Shown: in pieces, positions 23,510 to 32,252 of the stretch | How positions within the stretch are numbered: the stretch's first letter is position 1 | Layout: every line of letters begins with the position of its first letter | Assembly (NCBI GenBank): GCA_964551175.1 | Contig: CAZKBZ010000026.1 | Coordinates: 1-32,537 of the forward strand | Source of the DNA: Desulfobulbus_C sp964551175 | GTDB taxonomy: Bacteria > Desulfobacterota > Desulfobulbia > Desulfobulbales > Desulfobulbaceae | Direction of reading: 5' to 3' | DNA length: 32,537 nt | Position numbers and translations under genes: made by a program | Notes under the pieces: generated by a model | Told to the model about the DNA's origin: nothing | The model's database searches: none | Seen by the model: only the letters and a program-made list of their open reading frames with translations

Positions 23510-23560
23510 AAAAGTTATCAGGTTCCAGGCCGGATAGGGGCCGGGAACCTGATAACTTTT
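23510..23560 (-). terminator. Strong 17-bp hairpin terminator of the second barrel gene
   Basis: AAAAGTTATCAGGTTCC (23510-23526) and GGAACCTGATAACTTTT (23544-23560) are perfect 17-bp complements, with an inner GGCC/GGCC stem. On the - strand the stem ends in CTTTT followed by CATT. It lies 24 nt after the stop of the gene ending at 23584. Confidence 0.92.
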
Positions 23561-23583
23561 AGAATGCTTTGGAAAATCGCTCT

Positions 23584-24363
23584 TTAGAAACTGAACCTGT
23601 AACCGAGGACTAGATTGTGGCTTTCAATATCATTGACATCAATACCTTCCACGACAATATCACCGGTTCCAAGGTATTCGTAACCGAGGTCTACGAACTG
23701 GTTTCCAGCAAATCCATAAGATGCACCAACACCGGCTTTATAGGCAAAGGTTGTCTTATCAGTATCTGCATTATACAGGCTCAGGTGAACATTGCCATAC
23801 CCCATACCTGCCATAACATAAAGTGAGAATGCATCAGCAACAGGAAAATCATAAAAGCCGTTGATCATTACGGTGTCTACCCGGATATCTCCTGACTCAA
23901 CGGGTACATTGGTGCCGAAACCGACATCGGTTACTCTGACATCATCAAGATCAGTCTTGTTGCTGTCAAACTGGCCTTCAACACGGAACTGACCGAATTG
24001 CCGGCCCACTCCAAAGCCCCAGCCGTATCCCAGGTCGGCGGTGTCAAAGCCGATGGAAAGATTATCATCAATGGGATCAGTACCAAGGTTGCTGAACATG
24101 GTCATCTTGGCAACACCCTTAACATACCAGGGGTTATATTCTGATTTCTTCAGGGCGGCAATTTCTGCAGCCTGCTGGCTGATCTGGTTTTCCTGAGCCT
24201 TGATCTGCTCATCCTGGCGTGCCTGGCTTGACTGGAGCGTATCAATTTCGCGCTGGCAGTCGTCCGGGCATCCATCGGTTTTCATGGCCGGGCTGCCAGC
24301 AAAACTGGAACCTGCAGTAAAAACAAAAGCCAATACAGCAGCTGTACTTAATGTTTTTTTCAT
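23584..24363 (-). CDS. Outer membrane beta-barrel with N-terminal coiled coil
   Basis: A 259-residue protein. The signal peptide ends at SFA (about residue 22). Residues about 38-72 (DTLQSSQARQDEQIKAQENQ onward) form a short coiled coil in the periplasm, probably trimerising or touching peptidoglycan. Residues about 78-259 are a barrel of about eight strands with Gly/aromatic alternation and a final GYRFSF, the outer-membrane insertion signal. Fits the porin or OmpA-like barrel group. AAGAGGAAAAG before the ATG is a strong ribosome-binding site. It has its own terminator and a leader hairpin at 24401-24440, so it is probably expressed alone and strongly. Confidence 0.87.
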   Translation of the reverse strand: MKKTLSTAAVLAFVFTAGSSFAGSPAMKTDGCPDDCQREIDTLQSSQARQDEQIKAQENQISQQAAEIAALKKSEYNPWYVKGVAKMTMFSNLGTDPIDDNLSIGFDTADLGYGWGFGVGRQFGQFRVEGQFDSNKTDLDDVRVTDVGFGTNVPVESGDIRVDTVMINGFYDFPVADAFSLYVMAGMGYGNVHLSLYNADTDKTTFAYKAGVGASYGFAGNQFVDLGYEYLGTGDIVVEGIDVNDIESHNLVLGYRFSF

Positions 24364-24785
24364 AATCTTTTCCTCTTTTGAATTTTTTGTTTTGTGGTTC
24401 TAAGGGTGTCTTGAAATATCTACTTTATCAAGGTAGCCCTAAGTGATTCGGATTAATGCCTCAGGCAGTGTCAGATTGCAGATCCATTTGTCTCACAGCT
24501 GCCTGTTTTTGCAGGCCAAGCCTGCGCTCAGAAGAGCAGGTTTAAAAAATTGGATATATATAAATATATTTATCTCAATAAATTAAAGAAAAAGTAATAC
24601 TTCTTACTAAAATCCGCAAGTGAAAAAGTGGAAAATGTTTAATTTTTTATACTCAGAGTGCGTGCCACAGGAACAGGGAAAGCAATAACAGATATTTTTC
24701 ATGTTATCCTGAGGTGTTATGTGGAGTCGTGCCGTTCTTTGCAGACTGTTGCTACAGGGCCTTTCAGGGAAGGGTATAACAAAAA
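24364..24785. other. 422-bp AT-rich intergenic region
   Basis: No gene is supported. It contains the leader motif at 24401-24440, two short stems (GCAGGC/GCCTGC at 24511-24525, and CCTGC/GCAGG at 24521-24540) and an AT-rich block at 24541-24600 that may hold the promoter of the barrel gene and an UP-like element. No clear terminator for the hydrolase gene ending at 24786 was seen. Confidence 0.5.
24401..24440 (-). promoter_or_regulatory. Leader hairpin motif, copy A
   Basis: On the - strand AGGGCTACCTTGATAAAG is followed by TAGATATTTCAAGACACCCT, an imperfect stem 38-77 nt before the barrel gene start. Shares TACCTTGA, AAA and TAGAT with the copy at 27450-27486. Confidence 0.6.
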
Positions 24786-25769
24786 TTAGCGACAGCTGAC
24801 CATATGGTCAACACCAAGATATTCCCGCATCAGACCGCCGCCTAACACGGCAACATCCTCATCCCTTCCCGTGTTGCTGAGAATGGTCAGGCTGTAGTAT
24901 CTGCCGTTGATGTTCAGGACAGTCACATGGTTACGGGCCTTGATCGCGGGATGTTTGATGGTGTCTCTGCTCTCGTTGGGTCCGTGGTAGGTGCCGGTTT
25001 TTCCGGCGATATAGATATTTTTCGGTGTATATTTGTTGATCTTTTTTCTGCCAGTCCGGGTGGCGTGCATGATTTTCCAGAGAATTTCAGCGCCGGGATA
25101 ACGGTTATGATAGGTGTCAAACAGAAATTGTGCCACAGCAAGGGAGTTGAGTTCATTGCCGTGCAGACGGCTGCCGTCCTTCTGTTTCATCCAGCCCTGG
25201 AATCCCCGCAGGTTCTCATACCCCATCCTGTTGATAAAGGCATGGACCGCCTGTCTTCCTGAATCATCGCTTCCGTTATCTCCCGCCTGTCGCTGGAGTT
25301 CCTTCCAGGCCTGATTGTCAGACCGGACAATCATCCTGGCCATCAGTACCAGCTGTTGTCGGCTGATCTCGCCATCCTGCTTGTCAAGCAGGGCAGCGGC
25401 TACAAATATCTTGGATGCTGACGCCCCGAAAAAGGCTTCACCTGCATTGTTGCTTTTTGAGATGATCTTCCCTGTTTCCAGATCGGTCAGCGTCCACTGC
25501 AGATTACTGTTTTTCTTGAGTTCACAGTAGAGTTTTTCCTGTGCCGTTCCAAAAGCGGCACCGTTTCCATGTCTGCGTACCAGCAGCTGACGGACTTCAG
25601 GGCCACCAAAGGAGCGCAGGTTTGTACCGCTGTGCAGGGTGAAAAACTGCTCATCACCGGCCGGGTTGTTATCCCGGGCGGCATGACCCGGGAAAGGCAG
25701 CAGGAGAAGAGAATACAGGAACAGGGTGAACAGGTATGGTCTGAAATGTGTGGTTGGGTATGGCATCAT
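24786..25769 (-). CDS. Class-A beta-lactamase-like serine hydrolase
   Basis: A 327-residue exported protein (signal peptide about 1-31). It has the three motifs of penicillin-recognising hydrolases in order: SASK (S117, K120), SDN (S150-N152) and KTGT (K257-T260), with spacing like class A beta-lactamases. No clear equivalent of the deacylating Glu166 in an ExxLN omega loop is evident; GNELNS near residue 205 is a possible but uncertain match. It may therefore be a D,D-peptidase or inactive binder rather than a true beta-lactamase. Its ATG overlaps the stop of the upstream L,D-transpeptidase gene by 4 nt (ATGA; a second ATG follows at once), so it is coupled to a cell-wall gene. Confidence 0.85.
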   Translation of the reverse strand: MMPYPTTHFRPYLFTLFLYSLLLLPFPGHAARDNNPAGDEQFFTLHSGTNLRSFGGPEVRQLLVRRHGNGAAFGTAQEKLYCELKKNSNLQWTLTDLETGKIISKSNNAGEAFFGASASKIFVAAALLDKQDGEISRQQLVLMARMIVRSDNQAWKELQRQAGDNGSDDSGRQAVHAFINRMGYENLRGFQGWMKQKDGSRLHGNELNSLAVAQFLFDTYHNRYPGAEILWKIMHATRTGRKKINKYTPKNIYIAGKTGTYHGPNESRDTIKHPAIKARNHVTVLNINGRYYSLTILSNTGRDEDVAVLGGGLMREYLGVDHMVSCR

Positions 25770-27424
25770 CTTTTTTCCGGGTAATCCTCACCGGCCCTGC
25801 GCAGTTCCCTTATCTGGGGAATTTCCTTGATACTTTTCATCTTGAAGAACTGGAGCCGGAACGGTTCCATCTCAGCCTCATAGAGTGAGACTGTTGGATA
25901 CTTCTGACCATCCACAGCCAGTTTGTCAATAAAACGTCCGTCCCGGATATTTTCAAAATAACCGCGGCCATCAGCTTCATATCTCAGGATACCTCCGTAG
26001 AGCCATTTATAAAACGGTCTGCGCTCCATGGGAGCACGCAGTTTTCCCGGTTTTTTATTCTTCAGGGTATAGGCTACATAATAACGTACCCCCATAACCT
26101 CGGGTTTGAGGTCGCCGTCTATGTCAAACACGTCAAACAGGCAGGATTTGTTAATGAAGAACACGACATCATAGATTTCTTTTTCACTGGAAGGCAGCAG
26201 CTGACGCAGTTCCAGAATATGACCGCCGTTGACATGAGTACAGCCGTGCGACATCGGTCCCCGGGACAGCAGCCAGAGAAAGCGGAACTCTCCCCCTTCC
26301 CGGCTTTTGATTCCTGGTTTTTTCAGCTCTTCCGGCAAAAATGATGTCTTTGCATGTTCCATCCGCCACCACAGGGTATGAAACGAGTTGTGCAGTTTTT
26401 TCCCCACGTGCATGTAGGGAATCCAGGGAAACCAGGAGTAGATGGATATTTCCGGGATATGATCAACGGTCTTGCTGCGCTGGTGAGTGGTCAGGGTCCA
26501 TCTGCCCGGCGTCGGGTACATGGGAATCTTCTGTCCTCCCCTGCAGGTGGTATAGCCGTTAAAGGTACCGATGGGATAGATGGCGGTAAACTCGAAAAAA
26601 TCAAACCTGTTATTCTTCCTGGTATAGATCCCGCCCGATATGTTGTCGAGCAGGCTCAGGTAGTCGCCGGCAATCGTGTTGCTGTCAGCACCTTCTGCCG
26701 CCAGTTTGAGCAGATCTGTAAGAAGCTCCGCTGTCCCCCTGTCCAGTCTGGTCAGCCAGAGACGGGTGGGCAGCATTTCGTTGATAATAGCCAGTTTTCT
26801 TTTTGTATCAGGCTGTTGAAAGTCAGCCGGCTCAAGAAAATCAAGCCAGTGGTTGATTACTGCATTCACCGGGATTTGGATATGAAAAATTCTGGCCGGG
26901 TTGAGGTGGGTCATGATGAGCAGGTTCCGTCTGATAATGTCCTCCTCAGCCATTTTAGGTTCAACAGCTTTTACATCTGCAAGCCCTTTGACTGTTTCCT
27001 CAAATTCTTCAAAAGCTGAGTTCTGGCTGAGAACCAGTTTACCGGTATCAATCATTGTGCGATAGGTGGTGTAGCGGCTCCATAGATCTCGCACATACGC
27101 CTCCAGCACTTCATCGGACAGAACCAGGGTCACCCGAAGCTGGTTGCCACGGCCGACATGCAGGTGCAGCCGTTTCGGGTCCCGGCTGCGGGGAGCAAAC
27201 CCGGTGTAAAAGGCGGGCTCATATTTCACATAATAGATGGAACAGGTCTGCAGATTCTGGGGACGGTCGTGATTTTCCTGTACAGTCGCAATCAGGTCCG
27301 GGGGGCGGTTAAAGGTATCCTCATCGGCCTGAACCCCGGGTACCGGTGATACAGCATGGGCTGCAGCCGCCCAAAAAAACAGGCCCAGGAAAACAACTCT
27401 AATGCGGAAGGGAAAAAGATACAT
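25766..27424 (-). CDS. Large YkuD-type L,D-transpeptidase paralogue 1
   Basis: A 552-residue exported protein (signal peptide about 1-24). The YkuD signature SHGCTHVNGG gives the presumed nucleophile C395, preceded by LWLLSRGPM. The usual Arg after SHGC-x is His here. SFHTLW about 50 residues upstream may supply the catalytic His. About 300 residues precede the catalytic domain and include a segment near residues 65-110 (YEPAFYTGFAPRSRDP, then RGNQLRVTL) shared with the paralogue at 27550-29214. A DIDGDLKPEVMGVRYYVA motif follows the catalytic part. YkuD enzymes cross-link peptidoglycan or attach lipoproteins in the periplasm. Its leader carries the 10-bp hairpin at 27450-27486. Confidence 0.85.
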   Translation of the reverse strand: MYLFPFRIRVVFLGLFFWAAAAHAVSPVPGVQADEDTFNRPPDLIATVQENHDRPQNLQTCSIYYVKYEPAFYTGFAPRSRDPKRLHLHVGRGNQLRVTLVLSDEVLEAYVRDLWSRYTTYRTMIDTGKLVLSQNSAFEEFEETVKGLADVKAVEPKMAEEDIIRRNLLIMTHLNPARIFHIQIPVNAVINHWLDFLEPADFQQPDTKRKLAIINEMLPTRLWLTRLDRGTAELLTDLLKLAAEGADSNTIAGDYLSLLDNISGGIYTRKNNRFDFFEFTAIYPIGTFNGYTTCRGGQKIPMYPTPGRWTLTTHQRSKTVDHIPEISIYSWFPWIPYMHVGKKLHNSFHTLWWRMEHAKTSFLPEELKKPGIKSREGGEFRFLWLLSRGPMSHGCTHVNGGHILELRQLLPSSEKEIYDVVFFINKSCLFDVFDIDGDLKPEVMGVRYYVAYTLKNKKPGKLRAPMERRPFYKWLYGGILRYEADGRGYFENIRDGRFIDKLAVDGQKYPTVSLYEAEMEPFRLQFFKMKSIKEIPQIRELRRAGEDYPEKR

Positions 27425-27449
27425 GGCTATGTTCCTTGAAAAGACAAAA

Positions 27450-27486
27450 GGGTACCTTGCAAAACATCTATTTTTTCAAGGTACCC
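27450..27486 (-). promoter_or_regulatory. Leader hairpin motif, copy B
   Basis: GGGTACCTTG (27450-27459) and CAAGGTACCC (27477-27486) are perfect 10-bp arms with a 17-nt loop. On the - strand it sits 26 nt before the ATG and is followed by TTTTG, so it could stop, pause or protect the transcript. It matches copy A in the TACCTTGA and TAGAT blocks. Confidence 0.7.
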
Positions 27487-27493
27487 CAAAAGT

Positions 27494-27547
27494 CCTGACA
27501 AAATCTGTTACCCGGTTTTGACAGGCCGTTTTACGACTGATCAGTCG
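27494..27547 (-). terminator. Weak hairpin and palindrome between the two L,D-transpeptidase genes
   Basis: CCTGACAAAA (27494-27503) and TTTTGACAGG (27516-27525) form a stem with one mismatch; on the - strand it is followed by ACTTTT. Just upstream, CGACTGATCAGTCG (27534-27547) is a perfect 14-bp palindrome starting 2 nt after the stop of the 27550 gene. The pair may attenuate read-through into the second paralogue. Confidence 0.45.
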
Positions 27548-27549
27548 AT

Positions 27550-29214
27550 TTACTGCAGAAACAGTTTTTCCATATCCGCATCATAGCCGATACCGATCCT
27601 GCGCAGTTCCCGGTTAAAGGTAAAGCCCCTGGGTGCCTGGAAGGAGATCGGTTTGAGTTGATAAAACTGGATTTCATCCGGATAGTACTCAGACTCGTAC
27701 AGGGGCTGGTTGCTATAGGATTCCGCCTCTTTTGCTTTTTTACCGACAAAGCGGCAGGTCTGGGTGTCTTTGATAACTGCACTGCCGTCTTTGTTGTAGC
27801 TGACATTATCACCGTACAGCCATGCGTAGAAATCCTTGCGATTATTCTGGGCATAGGCATTGGTCGGGGTGTGACCCTTGCCTGCAAAAGCCAGGTAATA
27901 CTTGATACCCATAACTTCGGGAATGGAGTTGCCGTCGATGTCAAAGAGCTCATAACACTGGGGCAGGTTGCGAAAGGTGGCCACCTTTTCCAGGAGTTCA
28001 CTGGCAGAGGGCAGCATGTGGCGCAGCTCGCTCATGCCGCCGGAGGGCAAACGTGTACAGCCGTGCGAGGCCGGACCGCGGCTTGCAATCCACAGGTTCT
28101 GGTATGCTTTCTTGGGATTGCGCTCCCCGGGAATATGCTTCCACTCTTCGGGCACAAACCGTGCCGCATTGAGTTGGGTGCGGACCCCGGCATTATGAAA
28201 GGCATTGTAATAGACACCACCCGCATGCTGGTACTGCAGCAGAGGGATAAAACCATAGCCCGGGTTGGGAGACAGGTAATCAACCATGCCCAGTTGTCCC
28301 CGGCCCTCTTTGCGGGGAATGAGATGCCAGATACCCGTGACGCCGAACGAGGACAGCTTCCACTGTTTATATTTGACCATGGCCTGGAGGGTACCCACGG
28401 GATAAATTCGGGTAAACTCGACTGCGTTGACGTTACCGTCTGTAACCGGATAATGACCAAGGGTGGCGGCCTGCAGGAATTCGGCAGCTTTGGCTGTAAA
28501 GGCTGGATCTTCAGGACCTGCACCCTGCCAGGCAATGGAAGCGGCGGATTCCAGCAGTTCCAGCTGTTGCGGGCTTAACGCGTAGAGGTTAACCCTGCCC
28601 GGTAGAATTGCATTGGCAGCATCAAGCCGGACAGCTTCATCGGTCAGTCCCTGCTCCTTGATTCCTGACAGATGCTGATGCCAGGAGCTCAGAATACGCT
28701 TTACAGGCATGGAGATAAAAAAGACCCGGCCGGGATTAAGAGCTGCCATCAGTTCGGCTGATTTCTGCCGAAAGGTTTCCGGATCAAGAGAAGATCTGGA
28801 GGCAGCCAGCTCACGGACACCATTATTCTCCATGGCTTCTGCAAACCGTTCATAAGCCAGGTTCACGGACAGCTTGATAACACCCTTGTCCAGCAGCTTC
28901 TGGTACGTAGTGTGGCGCAGAATAAGGTCGTCGGCATAGTTGTCCAGTTCATCCGGCCCGAGCGTAAGGGTTACCCGCAGCTGGTTGCCGCGCGAGAGCT
29001 GGATATGGGCCCGGCTGGGGTCCTGGGTTCTGGGGGCAAAGCCGGTGTAAAAAGAGGGCTCGTACCAGTAGAAAAGCACCCCCTGGGGCATTTCACTGCC
29101 GTCCCAGACAATGGATGGATCGCCCCCCGCCCTGGCAGCAGGCGGAGTAAAGGCGGCTGCAGTCAGCAGTGCCATCAACGGCAGCAGCAACAGGTAGAAA
29201 CGTTGTCTTCTCAT
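27550..29214 (-). CDS. Large YkuD-type L,D-transpeptidase paralogue 2
   Basis: A 554-residue exported protein (signal peptide about 1-29). Its SHGCTR motif places the nucleophile at C386, with the usual Arg after it; NAFHNAG gives a candidate catalytic H340, farther upstream than the normal 16-20 residues and implying an insertion. It shares the long N-terminal part (YEPSFYTGFAPRTQDP, RGNQLRVTLTL) and the tail motif DIDGNSIPEVMGIKYYLA with the 25766 gene, so the pair arose by an old duplication. It should act on peptidoglycan peptides in the periplasm. Its ATG overlaps the stop of the dikinase-like gene by 4 nt, meaning coupled translation. Confidence 0.87.
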   Translation of the reverse strand: MRRQRFYLLLLPLMALLTAAAFTPPAARAGGDPSIVWDGSEMPQGVLFYWYEPSFYTGFAPRTQDPSRAHIQLSRGNQLRVTLTLGPDELDNYADDLILRHTTYQKLLDKGVIKLSVNLAYERFAEAMENNGVRELAASRSSLDPETFRQKSAELMAALNPGRVFFISMPVKRILSSWHQHLSGIKEQGLTDEAVRLDAANAILPGRVNLYALSPQQLELLESAASIAWQGAGPEDPAFTAKAAEFLQAATLGHYPVTDGNVNAVEFTRIYPVGTLQAMVKYKQWKLSSFGVTGIWHLIPRKEGRGQLGMVDYLSPNPGYGFIPLLQYQHAGGVYYNAFHNAGVRTQLNAARFVPEEWKHIPGERNPKKAYQNLWIASRGPASHGCTRLPSGGMSELRHMLPSASELLEKVATFRNLPQCYELFDIDGNSIPEVMGIKYYLAFAGKGHTPTNAYAQNNRKDFYAWLYGDNVSYNKDGSAVIKDTQTCRFVGKKAKEAESYSNQPLYESEYYPDEIQFYQLKPISFQAPRGFTFNRELRRIGIGYDADMEKLFLQ

Positions 29215-32200
29215 TGGATACTGTCCTCCAGGGTAATGGTTCCCTTGTTTTCCTTGATTTCCTTGTCCAGCCCGGCAAGGGCGGGGATATTGCTGAAATC
29301 CTCATTGCCGATGAATGGGCGGCACTGGAAGAGCCACAGCTTGCCCCTGGAGAAACCGTACTCGATATCCCAGGCCTTGGGCTTACCGTTTTTGTCCAGG
29401 GCAGGCTTGAATTCCTTACGGATTTTGAGGCCTGCCTGGACAATGGCATTGACCTCGTCCGGGGTCAGCACATACTCTCGGCCTGTGGATGGCACAATTT
29501 TGGTGCCGCTGCCCGGAATGATCAGCCGCCGCCAGGGCGACTTGAACATGGTGATCAGCTTGATCTCCTCGGGCGACCAGAGCAGGGTTTCCGTGGGTGT
29601 TCCGTCAACAGCACCGCCCACTCCCTCCGAGGTGCCGAGCAGCATCTTTGTCTGATCTCCGGTGTTGATATCAGCAGTGATCAGTACACCAGAGGCATCG
29701 TTGGGCACGGATTCAAGTAAAACCACCGAGGGCAGTACCCACAGCGGCCGGTCGATCAGGGTTTGGCGCCAGGAAAAGGAACGATAGGTAAAGGGCGAGG
29801 CCCAGACCTTTTTCAGCCCTTTGTAGATTTCATCCAGCGAGCCCAGGTTGAAGATGGTCAGGTTGAGGCCGGCCCCGTTGAAGTTGGGCTGGTCTTCCAC
29901 ATTGGTATCACTGCGCACGAACAGCCCTACACTCTGGTTGGGATTATCCTTTTTCAGGAGCCCCTGTCCGGCCAGCTGGTCTCGGATCGCTTTTTTGAGT
30001 TCAGGCGATATTTTGTTATTTTCGATGGTATAGCGAATGACCTCCAGCCGAGGCTTGATCCAGGCTGCCAGCTTGGCATCACTGGTACCGGCTGGAATCA
30101 TTTTGCCGAAAAAGGTGTCGTAGGTCTCCTTGGCAAAGTCATTGAGCGGTTCGCCCTCTTTGGCTATATGTTTGCCCTTGAGGTGTTTCGGCACCAGGAC
30201 CTTTGCATTCTTGTAGAATTTGTAGTAGGCGGCAAAGGGTACGGCTACACCCCGGGCCACATGATCGGGGAAGAGATGTTTCAGCTCTCCCAGGTAGGCA
30301 GCCTTGGGACCGGTTTTGTGGCCCGAATCCGAGCGCCGCAGGTCCTGCAGCGGAATCGGCTCCCAGTTGACAAGATCCAGCTGGCTGGGGTCGATATGGA
30401 GGCGCTTTTTGGTGCCTGAGACCTTGCCGTCGCCGGTGCGCTTCTGGCTGCGGGTATACTCCTTGTACATTGCCTTGTCTTCAGCGGTCATGTCGGAGGC
30501 ACGTTTGAGGTACACCCGGCCGCCCGGGGTGACGATGAACAGGACCTTGTCCCTGTTATGCTTTTTGATCACATCATAGGGCGGAGTGGAAACTACGACG
30601 TTGGGAATCCCCAGGGCCCGTGCCAGCAACTGAACATGGGAGACCACGTTGCCCTCGCCGCGGGTGATGATACCTGCTGCCGGCTCCAGGTCAGCCGGAG
30701 TGTCGGGCAGGGCCACGATTTTGTCACGGTCGTACTGAGCACCGATATTCACCACGGCAAGTTCGCCGAAGGCAAGACCGGAGTTCAGGGTCCGCACACC
30801 CTTGGTAAACTCCTTTTCAAAGACAAGATGACTGATGTCCTCCTGGCCGGAAATGGAATCCTCCAGCGTGGTGAGGGCCGTGCCATAGAGGAGCATGGGG
30901 GAGCTGCGCACGATATCATCGGTAACCCTTTTGATATCCGGGATCAGGTAGGTCCAGGCCGGCCAGACATCGCCAAAGGCAAAGACCGCTCCGGAATGGG
31001 ACCACTCGATGGCCCGCTGCACATATTTGAGTTCGTCGGTCAGCTGCGGCCGGGTCCATGTATCTTTGGCCAGGAGGCGGTCAAATTCGTCGGACATTGC
31101 CTTGCGCTCGCGTTCAGCGAGCAGGCCGGTACCGTAGGTACCATTGACCAGTCCACGCAGCAGCTGCAGGGATTCGCGGATCGTTTTCGGGCCGCCGGCG
31201 TCCATGTACGTGCTGCCGATGGACTGGATCACAGCCGCAGCAGTGACGTTGATGCCCACCAGCTTGCGTTTATCCGAGGGGGAGGCATCCTTACCGGCCA
31301 CCTCGTGTCTTGAAAGAACCATCAGCTCGGCCAGGCTGGTGATTTTAGCCACCGGATCCTTGTCCTTGTGATTAATCAGGTTCTTGAGTAATCCCTTGAC
31401 AGCAGTATCGGAAATTTCATTGATCTGCGGGCCGAGGATGGACTCGTCCAACGAGGTGAGCTGCCTGATCTCGGCCATCAGCTCGCTGATCTGCTCTTTT
31501 TCCGCTTTTTTCTTTGCTGGCAGCTGGTCTCTGTAATGGGCCAGCAACGGGATCAGTGAGGCGGCAATCCGGCCGTGAACGGCATCGCGCAGCGGTTTGA
31601 ACTTGTGGTCGTGCTGTTGGATGGAAATGGCCAGGTTGCGGATTTTCTGGATATTGCCCTGGTCGTTTTTGGTGAAAAAGCGACGCTCCAGTTCATAGGC
31701 AAGGAGGAAATTGCGAAAATCGTTATAGGTCGGGCTGCTCAGGTATTTCTCCTGGAAGATCGGCATGTCCCTGGCCTCGTATTCAGCCCCTTTCAGACCG
31801 CCGTAAGTCTGCATCTGGGCCAGCTTGGAATCCGGATGGACGGACATGTAGTAATTTTCCAGGATGTAGCCGCGGACCAGGTCATTGTGGTCACTGATCT
31901 TGTCCCAGTCGAACAGGTCGCTGGAAAAGATGTTGCCCACGTACATGCCGACATCGGCCAGTTTCTCCGCCCAGGGAGCCCGGAAGGCACCGCAGAAGTT
32001 GGTATGTTTACAGCGGTTGGCAATAGAACCGTCTTTAGCCTGCACAGGTTTTTTGGTTCCGTCGGTACAGACACAGTAATTCACTGTGTAGGGCCCCTTG
32101 ATCTTCTGCTGAATGATCTGCCAGTTTTGCTTAAGCATCTTTTTCTGGGAACTGGTCAGTTCCTGGGTTGCCGCGGCCTGCAGGCTTGCCGGCAGGGCAG

Positions 32201-32252
32201 TGAGCAGGGTCAGAGAAGCTGCGGTCACAATGGACAGAATTTTTTTCTTCAT
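29211..32252 (-). CDS. Secreted dikinase-like protein (phosphohistidine swivel plus PEP-synthase-type ATP-grasp)
   Basis: A 1013-residue protein with a clear signal peptide (about 1-27, ending LQAA). An N-terminal part of about 450 residues has no known family and holds a possible metal site, C60-x-C62 ... C81-x-H83-x3-C87. Residues about 500-560 are a PEP-utilising swivel domain with GEGNVVSHVQLLARALGIP, H539 being the phosphohistidine. Residues about 640-990 are a PPDK/PEP-synthase ATP-grasp with FVRSDTNVEDQ (R780), KKVWASPF and the final QCRP (R978). This order, swivel before ATP-grasp, is that of plant glucan water dikinase and the reverse of PEP synthase. Export makes its phosphoryl donor a puzzle. 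It heads an ATGA-coupled operon with cell-wall enzymes. Confidence 0.85.
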   Translation of the reverse strand: MKKKILSIVTAASLTLLTALPASLQAAATQELTSSQKKMLKQNWQIIQQKIKGPYTVNYCVCTDGTKKPVQAKDGSIANRCKHTNFCGAFRAPWAEKLADVGMYVGNIFSSDLFDWDKISDHNDLVRGYILENYYMSVHPDSKLAQMQTYGGLKGAEYEARDMPIFQEKYLSSPTYNDFRNFLLAYELERRFFTKNDQGNIQKIRNLAISIQQHDHKFKPLRDAVHGRIAASLIPLLAHYRDQLPAKKKAEKEQISELMAEIRQLTSLDESILGPQINEISDTAVKGLLKNLINHKDKDPVAKITSLAELMVLSRHEVAGKDASPSDKRKLVGINVTAAAVIQSIGSTYMDAGGPKTIRESLQLLRGLVNGTYGTGLLAERERKAMSDEFDRLLAKDTWTRPQLTDELKYVQRAIEWSHSGAVFAFGDVWPAWTYLIPDIKRVTDDIVRSSPMLLYGTALTTLEDSISGQEDISHLVFEKEFTKGVRTLNSGLAFGELAVVNIGAQYDRDKIVALPDTPADLEPAAGIITRGEGNVVSHVQLLARALGIPNVVVSTPPYDVIKKHNRDKVLFIVTPGGRVYLKRASDMTAEDKAMYKEYTRSQKRTGDGKVSGTKKRLHIDPSQLDLVNWEPIPLQDLRRSDSGHKTGPKAAYLGELKHLFPDHVARGVAVPFAAYYKFYKNAKVLVPKHLKGKHIAKEGEPLNDFAKETYDTFFGKMIPAGTSDAKLAAWIKPRLEVIRYTIENNKISPELKKAIRDQLAGQGLLKKDNPNQSVGLFVRSDTNVEDQPNFNGAGLNLTIFNLGSLDEIYKGLKKVWASPFTYRSFSWRQTLIDRPLWVLPSVVLLESVPNDASGVLITADINTGDQTKMLLGTSEGVGGAVDGTPTETLLWSPEEIKLITMFKSPWRRLIIPGSGTKIVPSTGREYVLTPDEVNAIVQAGLKIRKEFKPALDKNGKPKAWDIEYGFSRGKLWLFQCRPFIGNEDFSNIPALAGLDKEIKENKGTITLEDSIQ

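Larger units (their letters stand above)
23226..23583. other. 358-bp regulatory intergenic region
   Basis: No gene is seen. The region holds, in order, a motif at 23291-23313 weakly like the leader motif found elsewhere, the second copy of the 67-bp element at 23360-23426, and the terminator of the downstream barrel gene at 23510-23560. The promoter of the DUF3011 gene is expected between 23230 and 23430. Confidence 0.6.
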
